Assembly (NCBI RefSeq): GCF_010993985.1
Contig: NZ_WINH01000025.1
Coordinates: 1 to 57,368, forward strand
DNA from: Paraferrimonas sp. SM1919
GTDB lineage: Bacteria; Pseudomonadota; Gammaproteobacteria; Enterobacterales; Shewanellaceae
Length of the DNA stretch: 57,368 nt
Direction of reading: 5' to 3'
Shown here piece by piece: positions 1-8,114 of the stretch (its first letter is position 1; the number at the start of each line of letters is the position of its first letter). The position numbers were made by a program, and so were the translations under genes. The notes under the pieces were generated by a model, which saw only the letters and a program-made list of their open reading frames with translations, ran no database searches and was not told where the DNA came from.

Positions 1-79
1 CCGTTATTGGTCACTAGAAGTATTTAAGAAGACTCTCCACTATGCTTTTTCTGCCGCGAAGCGGCTTCGTTCAACAAGT
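1..79. repeat. Left arm of 79-bp perfect terminal inverted repeat
   Basis: Bases 1-79 are the exact reverse complement of 57290-57368; the match stops at base 80 (t here, c in the other copy). The arm holds the 3' tail of a cassette, a GC-rich hairpin (gccgc-gaa-gcggc, 53-65) and the R'' box of the following attC. It very probably continues beyond the window, so it is the shared end of two cassette copies and not a transposon terminus. Confidence 0.97.
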
Positions 80-168
80 TACTCAAAAGGACGCAAAACG
101 CTTGGCTTGTGCTCCTTCGTCGCTAATTTTAGCCAAGCATTTATGCGCCCATTAGTAAGGCGTTAGGT
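69..168 (+). other. attC site L1 (integron recombination site)
   Basis: R'' box gttcaac at 69-75 and R' box gttaggt at 162-168 (fits GTTRRRY). Between them lies an imperfect palindrome whose inner arms are gcttggct (100-107) and agccaagc (131-138). The central part is nearly identical to that of L2, the kind of attC similarity seen in chromosomal integrons. It belongs to the cassette cut off at the left edge. Confidence 0.88.
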
Positions 169-174
169 GACTAA

Positions 175-654
175 ATGGCATTACCTCAGACTAATATGGA
201 AGTGCAAAAGCCTTATAGAAAAAAGCCAAAAGTTGGCGATATCTTTAGGCTTAAATATTCTGGTTGTAGGTATATATTTGGTCAGGTCGTTTCCTTAACC
301 GCAGATACGGGTGGCTTTGAAAACTGCATAAAAGTTAACGTATTCGACTTCGTAACTAGTGACCCTGAAAAAGTAAACGAAGATGAATTTAATGAGTTGA
401 TGTTTGCACCTTTATTCATTAATCGCCTAGGCTTCTCGCGCGGGTATATGCCAATTGTGGCTAACAAGCCCTTAATGAAACTCACTACAAAATATTGCTA
501 TTTTGATGTGCCTTTTAAAAAGTACATAGATCCAGATGGTGATGAAATTCCAAACCCAGTAGGGTTGGTTGGAACGTGGGGGTTAAGCAATTACTTAGTA
601 CTTGATGATCTGGTAAGTGAAAAATTGGGTATTCCTTGTATAGATGATATTTAA
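175..654 (+). CDS. Integron cassette protein, Imm26-like
   Basis: A 159-residue soluble protein, sole gene of the cassette running from TTAGGT (163) to its R'' box ACCTAAC (660-666). No signal peptide or membrane segment is visible. The opening around residues 19-40 (KVGDIFRLKYSGCRYIFGQV) resembles the start of the Imm26 immunity family, where a lysine-rich turn, GDIF and a Y-x-F/Y-G-Q-V strand form the first beta strands; this is a family impression from memory, not a search. Imm26 proteins neutralise polymorphic toxins, but no toxin gene is adjacent, so here the role would be an orphan immunity or unrelated beta-rich protein. ATG 175 is preceded by aggtga (166-171), supplied by the R' box, which may act as Shine-Dalgarno. 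ATG 196 is an alternative start. Confidence 0.6.
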   Translation: MALPQTNMEVQKPYRKKPKVGDIFRLKYSGCRYIFGQVVSLTADTGGFENCIKVNVFDFVTSDPEKVNEDEFNELMFAPLFINRLGFSRGYMPIVANKPLMKLTTKYCYFDVPFKKYIDPDGDEIPNPVGLVGTWGLSNYLVLDDLVSEKLGIPCIDDI

Positions 655-659
655 ACGTC

Positions 660-765
660 ACCTAACAAGGCCATTATGGCAAATTGGACGCAAAACGCTT
701 GGCTTGCGCTCCTTCGTCGCTAAGTTTAGCCAAGCATTTGTGCGCCCAATATGGCGGCGTTAGCT
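660..765 (+). other. attC site L2
   Basis: R'' ACCTAAC (660-666) is the exact complement of the TTAGGT that opens the same cassette at 163, as expected for one cassette. R' is gttagct (759-765). The central region shares a long, nearly identical core with L1 (gctccttcgtcgctaa, flanked by ttggct and agccaa arms). Confidence 0.88.
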
Positions 766-777
766 GTAAGAGGGACT

Positions 778-1467
778 ATGGTGCAAGGATATAAAAAATT
801 AGCTGCAACTTTGGCAATGCTTTTGGCTAGCATCACTATTCATGCAGAAAACCTTATCAAAGTTACTCTTGATGGAACTACTATTTGCTATCCAGCAAGG
901 TATTCACCGGATACTTCTTTTACCGACGCTCTTTTAGCTCCAGTAAAAGACCAACTAGACGAATCTCATGGTGAGCAACTTGTGTATATTCCCGCTACTG
1001 ACGTGGCTAAGCTGGTTCAAGGCTATGTTGAGAGTCATGCAAATAAATATAATCCAGCAGTGCCTCACGATATTAGAGGCATTGTCTATCCTAAGTCTTC
1101 TTTCTCTGATCCTCATGCTCTGGCCAAAAAGGCTTGGAACATCTATGGCGAACTCAAAAAGCCAGTCATAGAAAAAGACGAAAAAACAGGCTTATACAAA
1201 ATCTATCACTTTGAAAAGGCCATAGGCCCTTGGCATTTTGTTATGAGCCCGCCTGAAAGAACCCCCAAAAATGGTTTTGAGCCATCGTGGTATGTTGGCC
1301 ATTGCGGCGAGCTTGTAGGCAGCTACGATTGTCAGATAGATCTTGATTACAAAGGTATTCGTTATCAATATAAAGTCAGTGAATACAACATGGCTCTTAG
1401 GGCAAAAATCCACGATGCAGTAAAATCACAAATCCAATCATGGGAGTCCAGTTGTGGCCACAGCTAA
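778..1467 (+). CDS. Integron cassette secreted protein, unknown function
   Basis: I do not recognise the family. ATG 778 is chosen over the upstream ATG 751 because 751 lies inside attC L2, and 778 follows a gaggg Shine-Dalgarno and opens a clean signal peptide (MVQGYKK, hydrophobic LAATLAMLLASITI, cleavage about after HA-E). The mature part of about 207 residues is hydrophilic and carries Cys in ICYPAR, GHCGEL, YDCQID and the C-terminal SSCGHS, so disulfides in the periplasm or outside the cell are plausible. The TAA stop (1465-1467) lies inside the R'' box of the next attC, so the gene fills the cassette completely. No promoter of its own is evident. Confidence 0.65.
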   Translation: MVQGYKKLAATLAMLLASITIHAENLIKVTLDGTTICYPARYSPDTSFTDALLAPVKDQLDESHGEQLVYIPATDVAKLVQGYVESHANKYNPAVPHDIRGIVYPKSSFSDPHALAKKAWNIYGELKKPVIEKDEKTGLYKIYHFEKAIGPWHFVMSPPERTPKNGFEPSWYVGHCGELVGSYDCQIDLDYKGIRYQYKVSEYNMALRAKIHDAVKSQIQSWESSCGHS

Positions 1468-1533
1468 CAAGGCGCTGCTGTCGGACAAATTTTCCGCTGC
1501 GCTCCAAATTTGCCGCAGAGCGCGGCGTTACCT
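1462..1533 (+). other. attC site L3, short type
   Basis: R'' AGCTAAC (1462-1468) complements the TTAGCT that opens this cassette at 760. R' is gttacct (1527-1533), off the GTTRRRY consensus. The 72-bp site has an inner imperfect stem built from GC-rich gctgctgtcgg and ccgcagagcgc stretches. It is unrelated in sequence to L1 and L2, so this cassette has a different origin. Confidence 0.75.
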
Positions 1534-1967
1534 CTCAAATCGTAAATCATTTTTGTCCATTTCCAAGCTAGGCAGTCTAACTCGGAAGTGCCCCTTTCCG
1601 AGTTACGAGTAGCGAGTGACGAGAGCGGGCTTCGCCCTTCTAGGGATGAGTTAGAAGCATATTGGGAACAGGTCGGTATTTATACAGGTATAACCGTTCT
1701 GGCGATTACGGTGTTACAAACAGAGCCAAAATTGTCTCTTTTAAGGCTCGATAATCTTCCAAAATTTAACTAAGTCTCTGATTAACTTAAAAGTAGCCGA
1801 GGGATGTAGGGAAACCCTACATCCACGGTCTCGTTTTTGCCGATCATGATTTTCAGTTTTTCTTATCTTGGTGAGAAATTTGTACTTTATTTCAACAGTT
1901 TCAAGTGACATATTATTTGTAAGTTAAATTTTGTGTGGAAGATTATCGAGCTTCCGCTTAATAAGCT
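1528..1967 (+). other. Cassette-like segment without a convincing gene
   Basis: A roughly 440-bp stretch between R' at 1527 and R' at 1968. It contains a fourfold 7-bp repeat (1599-1626, units starting cgag), an inverted repeat with arms 1746-1771 and 1922-1951 (26 matched bases, one 4-base interruption), and a perfect 10-bp hairpin with AAA loop (1802-1824). The only ORF (1588-1773, 61 codons) starts inside the heptamer repeat and ends in the repeat arm, so I do not call it. No R'' box complementary to its own start TTACCT is visible. Confidence 0.5.
1802..1824. repeat. Perfect palindrome with GGATG
   Basis: Stem of 10 bp (1802-1811 with 1815-1824) and loop AAA. No T-run follows on either strand, so it is not a normal terminator. 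The GGATG at the base is shared with the palindromes at 2716, 2808, 2947 and 56133. Confidence 0.7.
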
Positions 1968-1974
1968 GTTATGC
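1968..1974 (+). other. R' box of a degenerate attC (L4)
   Basis: gttatgc at 1968-1974 is exactly complementary to the R'' GCATAAC at 2484-2490, which fixes the start of the next cassette at 1969. The upstream half of this attC could not be recognised. Confidence 0.6.
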
Positions 1975-1985
1975 ATGAGGAGAGT

Positions 1986-2489
1986 ATGAGCAAACATTCA
2001 GAACATTCTTCATATCGAGAAAAACTCATCGAACATTTATTTATTGGTGAGCTACTTAAGTTGTCTTGGCAGAATGGTGACTGTCAACTTGAGGTAGGAA
2101 AGCCAGAAGTTGATAACTCAGGCTACGACGTGATAATTGAAGCTAATCGTATAGTTAGGCACGTCCAACTAAAGGCTTCTTATATTGGTGGAAAAACTTC
2201 ACGTCAAAAAGTGCATGTAAAATTAGCTGACAAACCATCTGGGTGTGTGGTCTGGATTTACTTTGATGAAGAGACTTTAGAATTAGGGCCTTTTCTTTTT
2301 TTAGGTGGTGAGCCAGGTAATCCACTTCCTCCAATCCATGAAGCAAAAGTTGCTCGTCACACTAAAGGTGATCAAGATGGCTATAAAGCTGAGCGACCAA
2401 ATATTAGAGAATTAAATAAAGGTGATTTCACAAAGTACGATACAGTACGTGATATTTATAAAGTGTTGTTTGGTGCAGGCAATGCATAA
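1986..2489 (+). CDS. Integron cassette protein, PD-(D/E)XK-like fold
   Basis: A 167-residue soluble protein. ATG 1986 is preferred to ATG 1971, which lies in the attC core; gaggag at 1977-1982 is the ribosome binding site. Visible motif: E22 in an N-terminal helix, then SGYDV with D48, then VQLKAS with Q61 and K63. This is the E...D...QxK pattern of the PD-(D/E)XK nuclease superfamily, as in DUF4365-type proteins. The rest (VWIYFDEETLELGPFLFLGG) fits the following beta strands. No DNA-binding or toxin partner domain is visible and no methylase is nearby, so it could be a defence nuclease, a single-domain nicking enzyme or a non-catalytic relative. The stop codon lies in the R'' box of attC L5, so the gene fills its cassette. 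Confidence 0.65.
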   Translation: MSKHSEHSSYREKLIEHLFIGELLKLSWQNGDCQLEVGKPEVDNSGYDVIIEANRIVRHVQLKASYIGGKTSRQKVHVKLADKPSGCVVWIYFDEETLELGPFLFLGGEPGNPLPPIHEAKVARHTKGDQDGYKAERPNIRELNKGDFTKYDTVRDIYKVLFGAGNA

Positions 2490-2588
2490 CAAGCGGCTGC
2501 AATCTGACCTACGGCCACTGTCACCTTTTTTGCATAAACCCGCAAAAAATGCGCCAGTAGCCTCCGGCAGTTGAGCCGGGCGTTACCA
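2484..2588 (+). other. attC site L5, last of the left array
   Basis: R'' GCATAAC (2484-2490) pairs with the R' at 1968. The distal R' is gttacca (2582-2588). The inner arms contain cttttttgc and gcaaaaaatg, giving a long imperfect hairpin. After this site no further cassette gene is found. The sequence right after it (taaatcgtttttgtccat) resembles that after L3, so the array end may be a decayed copy of cassette 3. Confidence 0.75.
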
Positions 2589-2752
2589 CCTCAATTTATA
2601 AATCGTTTTTGTCCATAAATGAGTTGAACAACACTTGATTGATAACTCCCAGCTACTCAATTTACCCCTTCATTCTGCGCTTAATTTGATTGAGTTAATA
2701 GAGTTGCTAGGCATGGATGCCTAGTAAGAACTGTTGGAGGCAGGACGCCGAA

Positions 2753-2821
2753 AAGTTTGTCTGGAACAAACTTTAACAGCTTTAGCTGGCCCGCAGGGTG
2801 GAGGGCAGGATGCCCGGAATA
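2753..2821. repeat. REP-like element copy A
   Basis: Three consecutive hairpins: aagtttgt-ctgga-acaaactt (2753-2773), cagc-ttta-gctg (2777-2788) and gggca-gga-tgccc (2803-2815), ending in ggaata. It aligns without gaps to copy B over 69 bp. Substitutions in the first and third stems are compensated, so structure is what has been conserved. Confidence 0.85.
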
Positions 2822-2891
2822 ATCCGCCGTCTGCGTAATGACGATTGAGAATTAAGATAAAGCAGATTGTGGGGGCAGGAGGGGAGTCCAC

Positions 2892-2960
2892 AAAATTGTC
2901 TGGAACAATTTTGAACCTCTTTAGCGGGCCCGGCGGGTGGAAGGCAGGATGCCTGGAATA
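2892..2960. repeat. REP-like element copy B
   Basis: Same plan as copy A: aaaattgt-ctgga-acaatttt (2892-2912), a weaker middle stem around ctctttagcg, and aggca-gga-tgcct (2942-2954), ending in ggaata. Loops ctgga, ttta and gga are identical to copy A while stem bases differ in pairs. Confidence 0.85.
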
Positions 2961-3149
2961 TTGGGGAAAACTGGTTTTCCCTTCTGGGTGCTGTCGGCAC
3001 CCCGACAAGTCCGTGGATGTACTAGAACAGTTAAGCGCAGCTTAAACAGAATCAAATTTCAGCACCGCGACATAAAACTCAAACAGCCAAGCGCAGCTTA
3101 AAATAAAGCCCCCACTGCTGTAGTGACACTGTCACGTCCTGTAGCTGCG

Positions 3150-3181
3150 CAGCAGCGTGCCGTAGCAGCAGCGTGCCGTAG
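3150..3181. repeat. 16-bp perfect tandem duplication
   Basis: cagcagcgtgccgtag occurs twice head to tail (3150-3165, 3166-3181). It lies immediately downstream of the ABC exporter stop on the minus strand. Confidence 0.9.
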
Positions 3182-3198
3182 CGCAGCGTCCTAACCTA

Positions 3199-5034
3199 TT
3201 AATCTTCGCCAATAAATCCGCCGGATTGGCGCTTCCATAAAGAGGCGTAAATGCCATCTTGAGCGAGTAGTTGCTGGTGGCTACCAAACTCTACTATCTG
3301 GCCTTTATCAAGCACGATCAGTTTATCCATTGCGGCAATGGTGGATAAACGGTGGGCTATGGCAATCACGGTTTTGTCTGTCATGAGTTGATTTAAGCTC
3401 TCACCGATGGCTTGTTCAATTTCGGAATCAAGGGCTGAAGTGGCTTCATCCATAATGAGTATTGGTGCGTTTTTGAGAAGAACTCTCGCGATAGCGATGC
3501 GCTGACGTTGTCCACCAGAGAGTTTAACGCCGCGTTCCCCCACCTGGGCATCGAAGCCTTTATTACCTTGTTCATCTACTAATTCTTGAATAAACTCATA
3601 GGCATGGGCATTTTTAGCAGCGTCTATTAGCTCTTGCTCACTGGCCTCAGGGCGGCCATACAGAATGTTTTCTCTAATACTTCTGTGAAGCAACGAAGTG
3701 TCCTGGGTAATCATACCAATATGTTGGCGCAGAGTTTCCTTGGGCACATGGATAAGATCTTGATCATCAATGCTAATGCTGCCATGTTGCAGAGGATAAA
3801 AGCCAAGTAGAAGGTTAACTAATGTCGATTTTCCTGCTCCCGATCGACCCACTAGACCAATTTTCTCTCCAGCGGCAATTGATAAATTCAGTCCATCAAT
3901 GACTTTTGAATTAGTATCATAACCAAAGCGAATGTCTTTAAAGCTGATTTGACCGCCATTAACCGTTAATGTTTTCGGTGTTTTAGGTTCTTGGGGCAGG
4001 GGCTTGGTCAAGGTTTGCATGCCATCAGCCACAGTACCTATGTTTTCAAACAAGCTTGATACCTCCCACATGATCCAGTGAGCCATACCATTCAAACGTA
4101 GAACTAAAGCAAGTGCTGCTGCGATAACACCACTGCTGATAGCGTTATCTAGCCACAGCCAGATAGAAATGGCTCCAATAGCGAAAACTAATAAATAATT
4201 CACTAATTCAACCCAAAAGTTGAGTCCGGTGACGAGTCGCATTTGCTTGTGAACGGTGACTAAAAATCCATCCATGGCGGATTTAGCATAATCGGTTTCT
4301 CGTTGGGTGTAGGAAAACAGCTTGACGGTCATAATATTGGAATAGGTATCCACAATGCGGCCAGTCATGACAGAGCGGGCATCCGCTTGATCCATTGAGA
4401 CTTTTTTAAGTTTAGGAATGTAATAAAGTTGAATACAAACATAAGCGATTAACCATAGCAGCATCGGCATCATTAAGCGCCAATCACTGCTTGCCAACAC
4501 CACGATAATGGCGCTCATATAGACGATGGCATAAACCGCCACATCTAATAGCTTCATAATGGTTTCACGCACGGCGAGGGCGGTCTGCATGACTTTAGTG
4601 GCAATACGGCCTGCAAAGTCTGCCTGATAGAAGCTTAAATCTTGTTTTAATAGGTAACGGTGGGCATACCAACGGATAGACATAGGATAATTACCCAGTA
4701 AAGATTGATGGGTAATTAATGAATGTATAGCGACTAAAATGGGCACCCCAATTAACATGAGTAAACCTATGTTAATTACATCATCGAGGTGCTGCTGTTT
4801 AAAAGTCTGCACATCAGTACGACTAAGCAAATCGATTAAATGACCAACATAGTTAAATAACGACACTTCGATGATGGCTACTAGGGCACTAATGATACCC
4901 ATGATGATTAATGGTAAGCCAAAACCTTTAGTAAAGGACAAGCAAAACTTGATAAGCCCCTGAGGTGGGGTAGCGGCATCGGTAGAGGGAAAGGGTTCCG
5001 TCCAACGCTCGAATAATTGATAGAGGGATTTCAT
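3199..5034 (-). CDS. ABC exporter, fused permease and ATPase
   Basis: A 611-residue half-transporter that should work as a homodimer in the inner membrane and pump a hydrophobic or drug-like substrate outward. Residues 1-340 form the six-helix ABC exporter domain (helices visible around 38-60, 88-108, 165-183, 188-205, 275-298, 303-318). The nucleotide-binding domain follows: Walker A GRSGAGKST 396-404, Q-loop Q444, signature LSGGQ 505-509, Walker B ILIMDE 525-530 and switch H561; all catalytic residues are present. The start ATG follows ggag at about 8 nt. It lies 57 bp downstream of gapA, but the gapA terminator falls in that gap, so expression is either read-through or from a weak own promoter. 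Substrate cannot be deduced; MsbA/MdlB-type multidrug exporters are the nearest broad family. Confidence 0.9.
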   Translation of the reverse strand: MKSLYQLFERWTEPFPSTDAATPPQGLIKFCLSFTKGFGLPLIIMGIISALVAIIEVSLFNYVGHLIDLLSRTDVQTFKQQHLDDVINIGLLMLIGVPILVAIHSLITHQSLLGNYPMSIRWYAHRYLLKQDLSFYQADFAGRIATKVMQTALAVRETIMKLLDVAVYAIVYMSAIIVVLASSDWRLMMPMLLWLIAYVCIQLYYIPKLKKVSMDQADARSVMTGRIVDTYSNIMTVKLFSYTQRETDYAKSAMDGFLVTVHKQMRLVTGLNFWVELVNYLLVFAIGAISIWLWLDNAISSGVIAAALALVLRLNGMAHWIMWEVSSLFENIGTVADGMQTLTKPLPQEPKTPKTLTVNGGQISFKDIRFGYDTNSKVIDGLNLSIAAGEKIGLVGRSGAGKSTLVNLLLGFYPLQHGSISIDDQDLIHVPKETLRQHIGMITQDTSLLHRSIRENILYGRPEASEQELIDAAKNAHAYEFIQELVDEQGNKGFDAQVGERGVKLSGGQRQRIAIARVLLKNAPILIMDEATSALDSEIEQAIGESLNQLMTDKTVIAIAHRLSTIAAMDKLIVLDKGQIVEFGSHQQLLAQDGIYASLWKRQSGGFIGED

Positions 5035-5050
5035 AATACTCCAAAAAGAA

Positions 5051-5072
5051 AAAGGCGCCTTAAGGCGCCTTT
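5051..5072 (-). terminator. gapA intrinsic terminator
   Basis: Perfect 9-bp stem (5051-5059 with 5064-5072), loop ttaa. On the minus strand it is followed by a T-rich tract. It ends gapA and lies 17 bp before the ABC exporter start. Confidence 0.85.
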
Positions 5073-5091
5073 AGTTTAACAGGGTTTTTAC

Positions 5092-6096
<1,005 letters not shown>

Positions 6097-6128
6097 TTAA
6101 AGTCTAAAAATTCTTTCTAACACAGTTA

Positions 6129-6145
6129 TGGTAGTAAAATTACCA
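6129..6145. promoter_or_regulatory. HexR-like palindrome upstream of gapA
   Basis: TGGTAGTAAAATTACCA is a 17-bp imperfect palindrome (one mismatched pair) centred about 50 bp upstream of the gapA start. It resembles the HexR operator as I remember it (TGTAAT-NNN-ATTACA). HexR controls central carbon genes in Shewanella. No binding evidence is available here. Confidence 0.5.
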
Positions 6146-6506
6146 AATATGGGTGATTAGTCAAGTTTGAATTGGGCTAAAACCCGACAATCAGTTAAAT
6201 ATTGAAATAAAATTACGAAATAAACAAACCAAAATAGGGTTTCACTGACTTGCTGTTTCAGCATATGTGCGGAATTATTAGTGAATGCAGTCGATTTTGC
6301 AAAGAATGGGGAGTTTACTGTTACTATTTTGTGATCAATTCGATTTTGAGGACGAATTTTGCGCAGTTGAATTTAATTCATGGCTTTTTTGCTGGTTTAA
6401 GTTTTCATTATTTTGCTTGTGAGTCTGTTACATTTGCCTTTTTGTAATCCCTTTGAAGGTTTTTTACGAAATTATCCCTCAGATGTTTAATAAAACCGCC
6501 CGAATT

Positions 6507-6521
6507 GCTAATTTTATTACA
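6507..6521. promoter_or_regulatory. HexR-like palindrome upstream of gapB
   Basis: Read on the minus strand as TGTAATAAAATTAGC, 13 of 15 bases agree with the remembered HexR pattern TGTAATNNNATTACA. It lies about 109 bp upstream of the gapB start. Confidence 0.4.
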
Positions 6522-6629
6522 TTTATGCTCGCTCAAAGCCCCCTAGAATCAGGGGTTTAAGTTATCTACAATAGCAACAACTGACCACTACAGGTCATCG
6601 TAAATTATTGTAATCAAGGATATCCTCTA

Positions 6630-8066
6630 ATGAGTTCTGATAAGCACCTACAAAGTTGGCAAGAAAGATTTGAATTAGCTGAAGCGATGCAACCTTTAAT
6701 TGGTAAGTTGTATCGTAATCAAGGCATCGAGTTAACTGTTTATGGTCGTCCATTACTTAATTCTTCTACTATTGAAATTGTAAAGTCGCATCGTGTTGTG
6801 CGTCATCATGAAGGTGACAAACTGCGTTTAAGACAAAGCTTTCCATTTATTATTGCATTATCTGTCCTTGATGTTCATCACGCTAAAATTGATATTGGCA
6901 AAATCGCTTATCAGTATTGGCAGACGCATAATGACGAATCAAATGTAGATCAATTCTTGAAAGAGCAACTTAGCGAATTGATTGCTGGAAGCGCCAAAGA
7001 TCTTAAACCTCGAGATGTGGTACTTTATGGTTTTGGCCGTATTGGTCGTTTACTTGCACGCCTACTTATTAATAAATCAGGTGCTAACAACCTAATGCGC
7101 TTAAAAGCGATTGTTGTTCGCGGTAAAGGTAAGGAAGATTTAGAGAAGCGTGCAAGCTTATTACGCCGTGACTCTATCCATGGACCGTTTAATGGTTCGG
7201 TCTACATCGATGAAGAAAATTCCGCGCTAATTGCGAACGGTGCTTACATCCAAATTATCTATGCCAATGATCCAAGTGAAATTGATTACACGGCCTACGG
7301 TATTAAGGACGCTTTAGTTGTAGATAATACGGGTCGTTGGAGCGATGAAGAAAGTTTAAGTCGTCACTATGACGCTAAAGGGGTGGATAAAGTACTGTTA
7401 ACCGCTCCAGCTAAAGGCGATATAAAGAACATCGTTTACGGTGTGAATCATCAAGATATTGTTCCAGAAGACAAAATTATTTCAGCGGCGAGTTGTACCA
7501 CAAATGCGATTACCCCTTCGTTGAAAGCCATTAACGATAAATACGGCATTGAGCTTGGTCACGTTGAAACGGTGCACTCTTACACCAATGACCAAAACCT
7601 AATTGATAACTACCATAAAGCAGATCGTCGTGGTCGCAGTGCGCCTATGAACATGGTGTTGACCTCTACAGGTGCGGCTAAAGCCGTGGCCAAAGCCTAC
7701 CCAGAACTTAAGGGTAAGCTAACGGGTAATGCGATTCGTGTTCCAACACCAAATGTGTCGATGGCAATCATGAATTTAACTCTGAAACAAGAAGTCAGTC
7801 GTGAAGAGCTCAATCAGTTCCTTCGTGAAACGGCGTTGTTTTCTGAGTTACAAAACCAGATTGACTTCACTGAATCTACAGAAATTGTATCAAGTGATTT
7901 GATTGGTTCGAGCTTTGCCGGTGTGATTGATTCTCAAGCGACAATCTGTCAGGGCAAGTCGGCGATTGTTTATGTATGGTATGACAATGAGTCTGGTTAC
8001 TCGAACCAAGTTATTTCAGTTATGCAAAAAGTATTGGATATCGAACCTCAACACTATCCTAAATAA
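6630..8066 (+). CDS. gapB: Long-form glyceraldehyde-3-phosphate dehydrogenase
   Basis: A 478-residue paralogue of GapA with an N-terminal extension of about 128 residues of no recognised domain (rich in charged helices). The dehydrogenase part starts with YGFGRIGR at 133-140 and carries SAASCTTNA with catalytic C289 and general base H316. Where classical enzymes have D after the second strand, this one has VVRGKGK (163-168), which suggests a different cofactor preference, possibly NADP. This long form is typical of Shewanella and Vibrio. The start ATG 6630 has aagga upstream. It is monocistronic, ended by the hairpin at 8085-8108. Confidence 0.93.
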   Translation: MSSDKHLQSWQERFELAEAMQPLIGKLYRNQGIELTVYGRPLLNSSTIEIVKSHRVVRHHEGDKLRLRQSFPFIIALSVLDVHHAKIDIGKIAYQYWQTHNDESNVDQFLKEQLSELIAGSAKDLKPRDVVLYGFGRIGRLLARLLINKSGANNLMRLKAIVVRGKGKEDLEKRASLLRRDSIHGPFNGSVYIDEENSALIANGAYIQIIYANDPSEIDYTAYGIKDALVVDNTGRWSDEESLSRHYDAKGVDKVLLTAPAKGDIKNIVYGVNHQDIVPEDKIISAASCTTNAITPSLKAINDKYGIELGHVETVHSYTNDQNLIDNYHKADRRGRSAPMNMVLTSTGAAKAVAKAYPELKGKLTGNAIRVPTPNVSMAIMNLTLKQEVSREELNQFLRETALFSELQNQIDFTESTEIVSSDLIGSSFAGVIDSQATICQGKSAIVYVWYDNESGYSNQVISVMQKVLDIEPQHYPK

Positions 8067-8084
8067 AGAAACTTGAGTAAACTT

Positions 8085-8108
8085 AAAGGCACGTTTCAGT
8101 GCCTTTTT
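8085..8108 (+). terminator. gapB intrinsic terminator
   Basis: 8-bp stem (8085-8092 with 8099-8106), loop gtttca, then T-run to 8108. Its position argues that the next gene starts downstream at ATG 8115, not at the upstream TTG 8073. Confidence 0.8.
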
Positions 8109-8114
8109 GTATTT

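Larger units (their letters stand above)
2589..3198. other. Gene-free palindrome-rich junction between array and chromosome
   Basis: About 610 bp with no credible gene. ORFs in it run through palindromes. Contents in order: palindrome 2708-2725 (8-bp arms), REP-like copies A and B, a ggaaaa-ctgg-ttttcc hairpin (2965-2980), a gggtgc/gcaccc hairpin (2986-3002), the word aagcgcagctta twice (3032 and 3089), and a perfect 16-bp tandem duplication (3150-3165 and 3166-3181) just before the ABC exporter stop. Confidence 0.75.

Noticed and set aside
1588..1773. 61-codon ORF in cassette 3
   Set aside because: It starts just before the heptamer repeat, ends inside an arm of the inverted repeat and has no ribosome binding site or known product.
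2721..3045. Overlapping ORFs on both strands in the palindrome cluster
   Set aside because: They translate REP-like palindromes and have repetitive, low-sense protein sequence.
6330..6360. CRP site in the gapA/gapB region
   Set aside because: Only one half (tgtga) is clear; the second half does not match.
6250..6447. 65-codon ORF in the gapA/gapB region
   Set aside because: No ribosome binding site, no recognisable product, and it lies in a region needed for two promoters.
8073..8114. TTG start of the thioredoxin-like gene
   Set aside because: It would make the gapB terminator hairpin part of the coding sequence.
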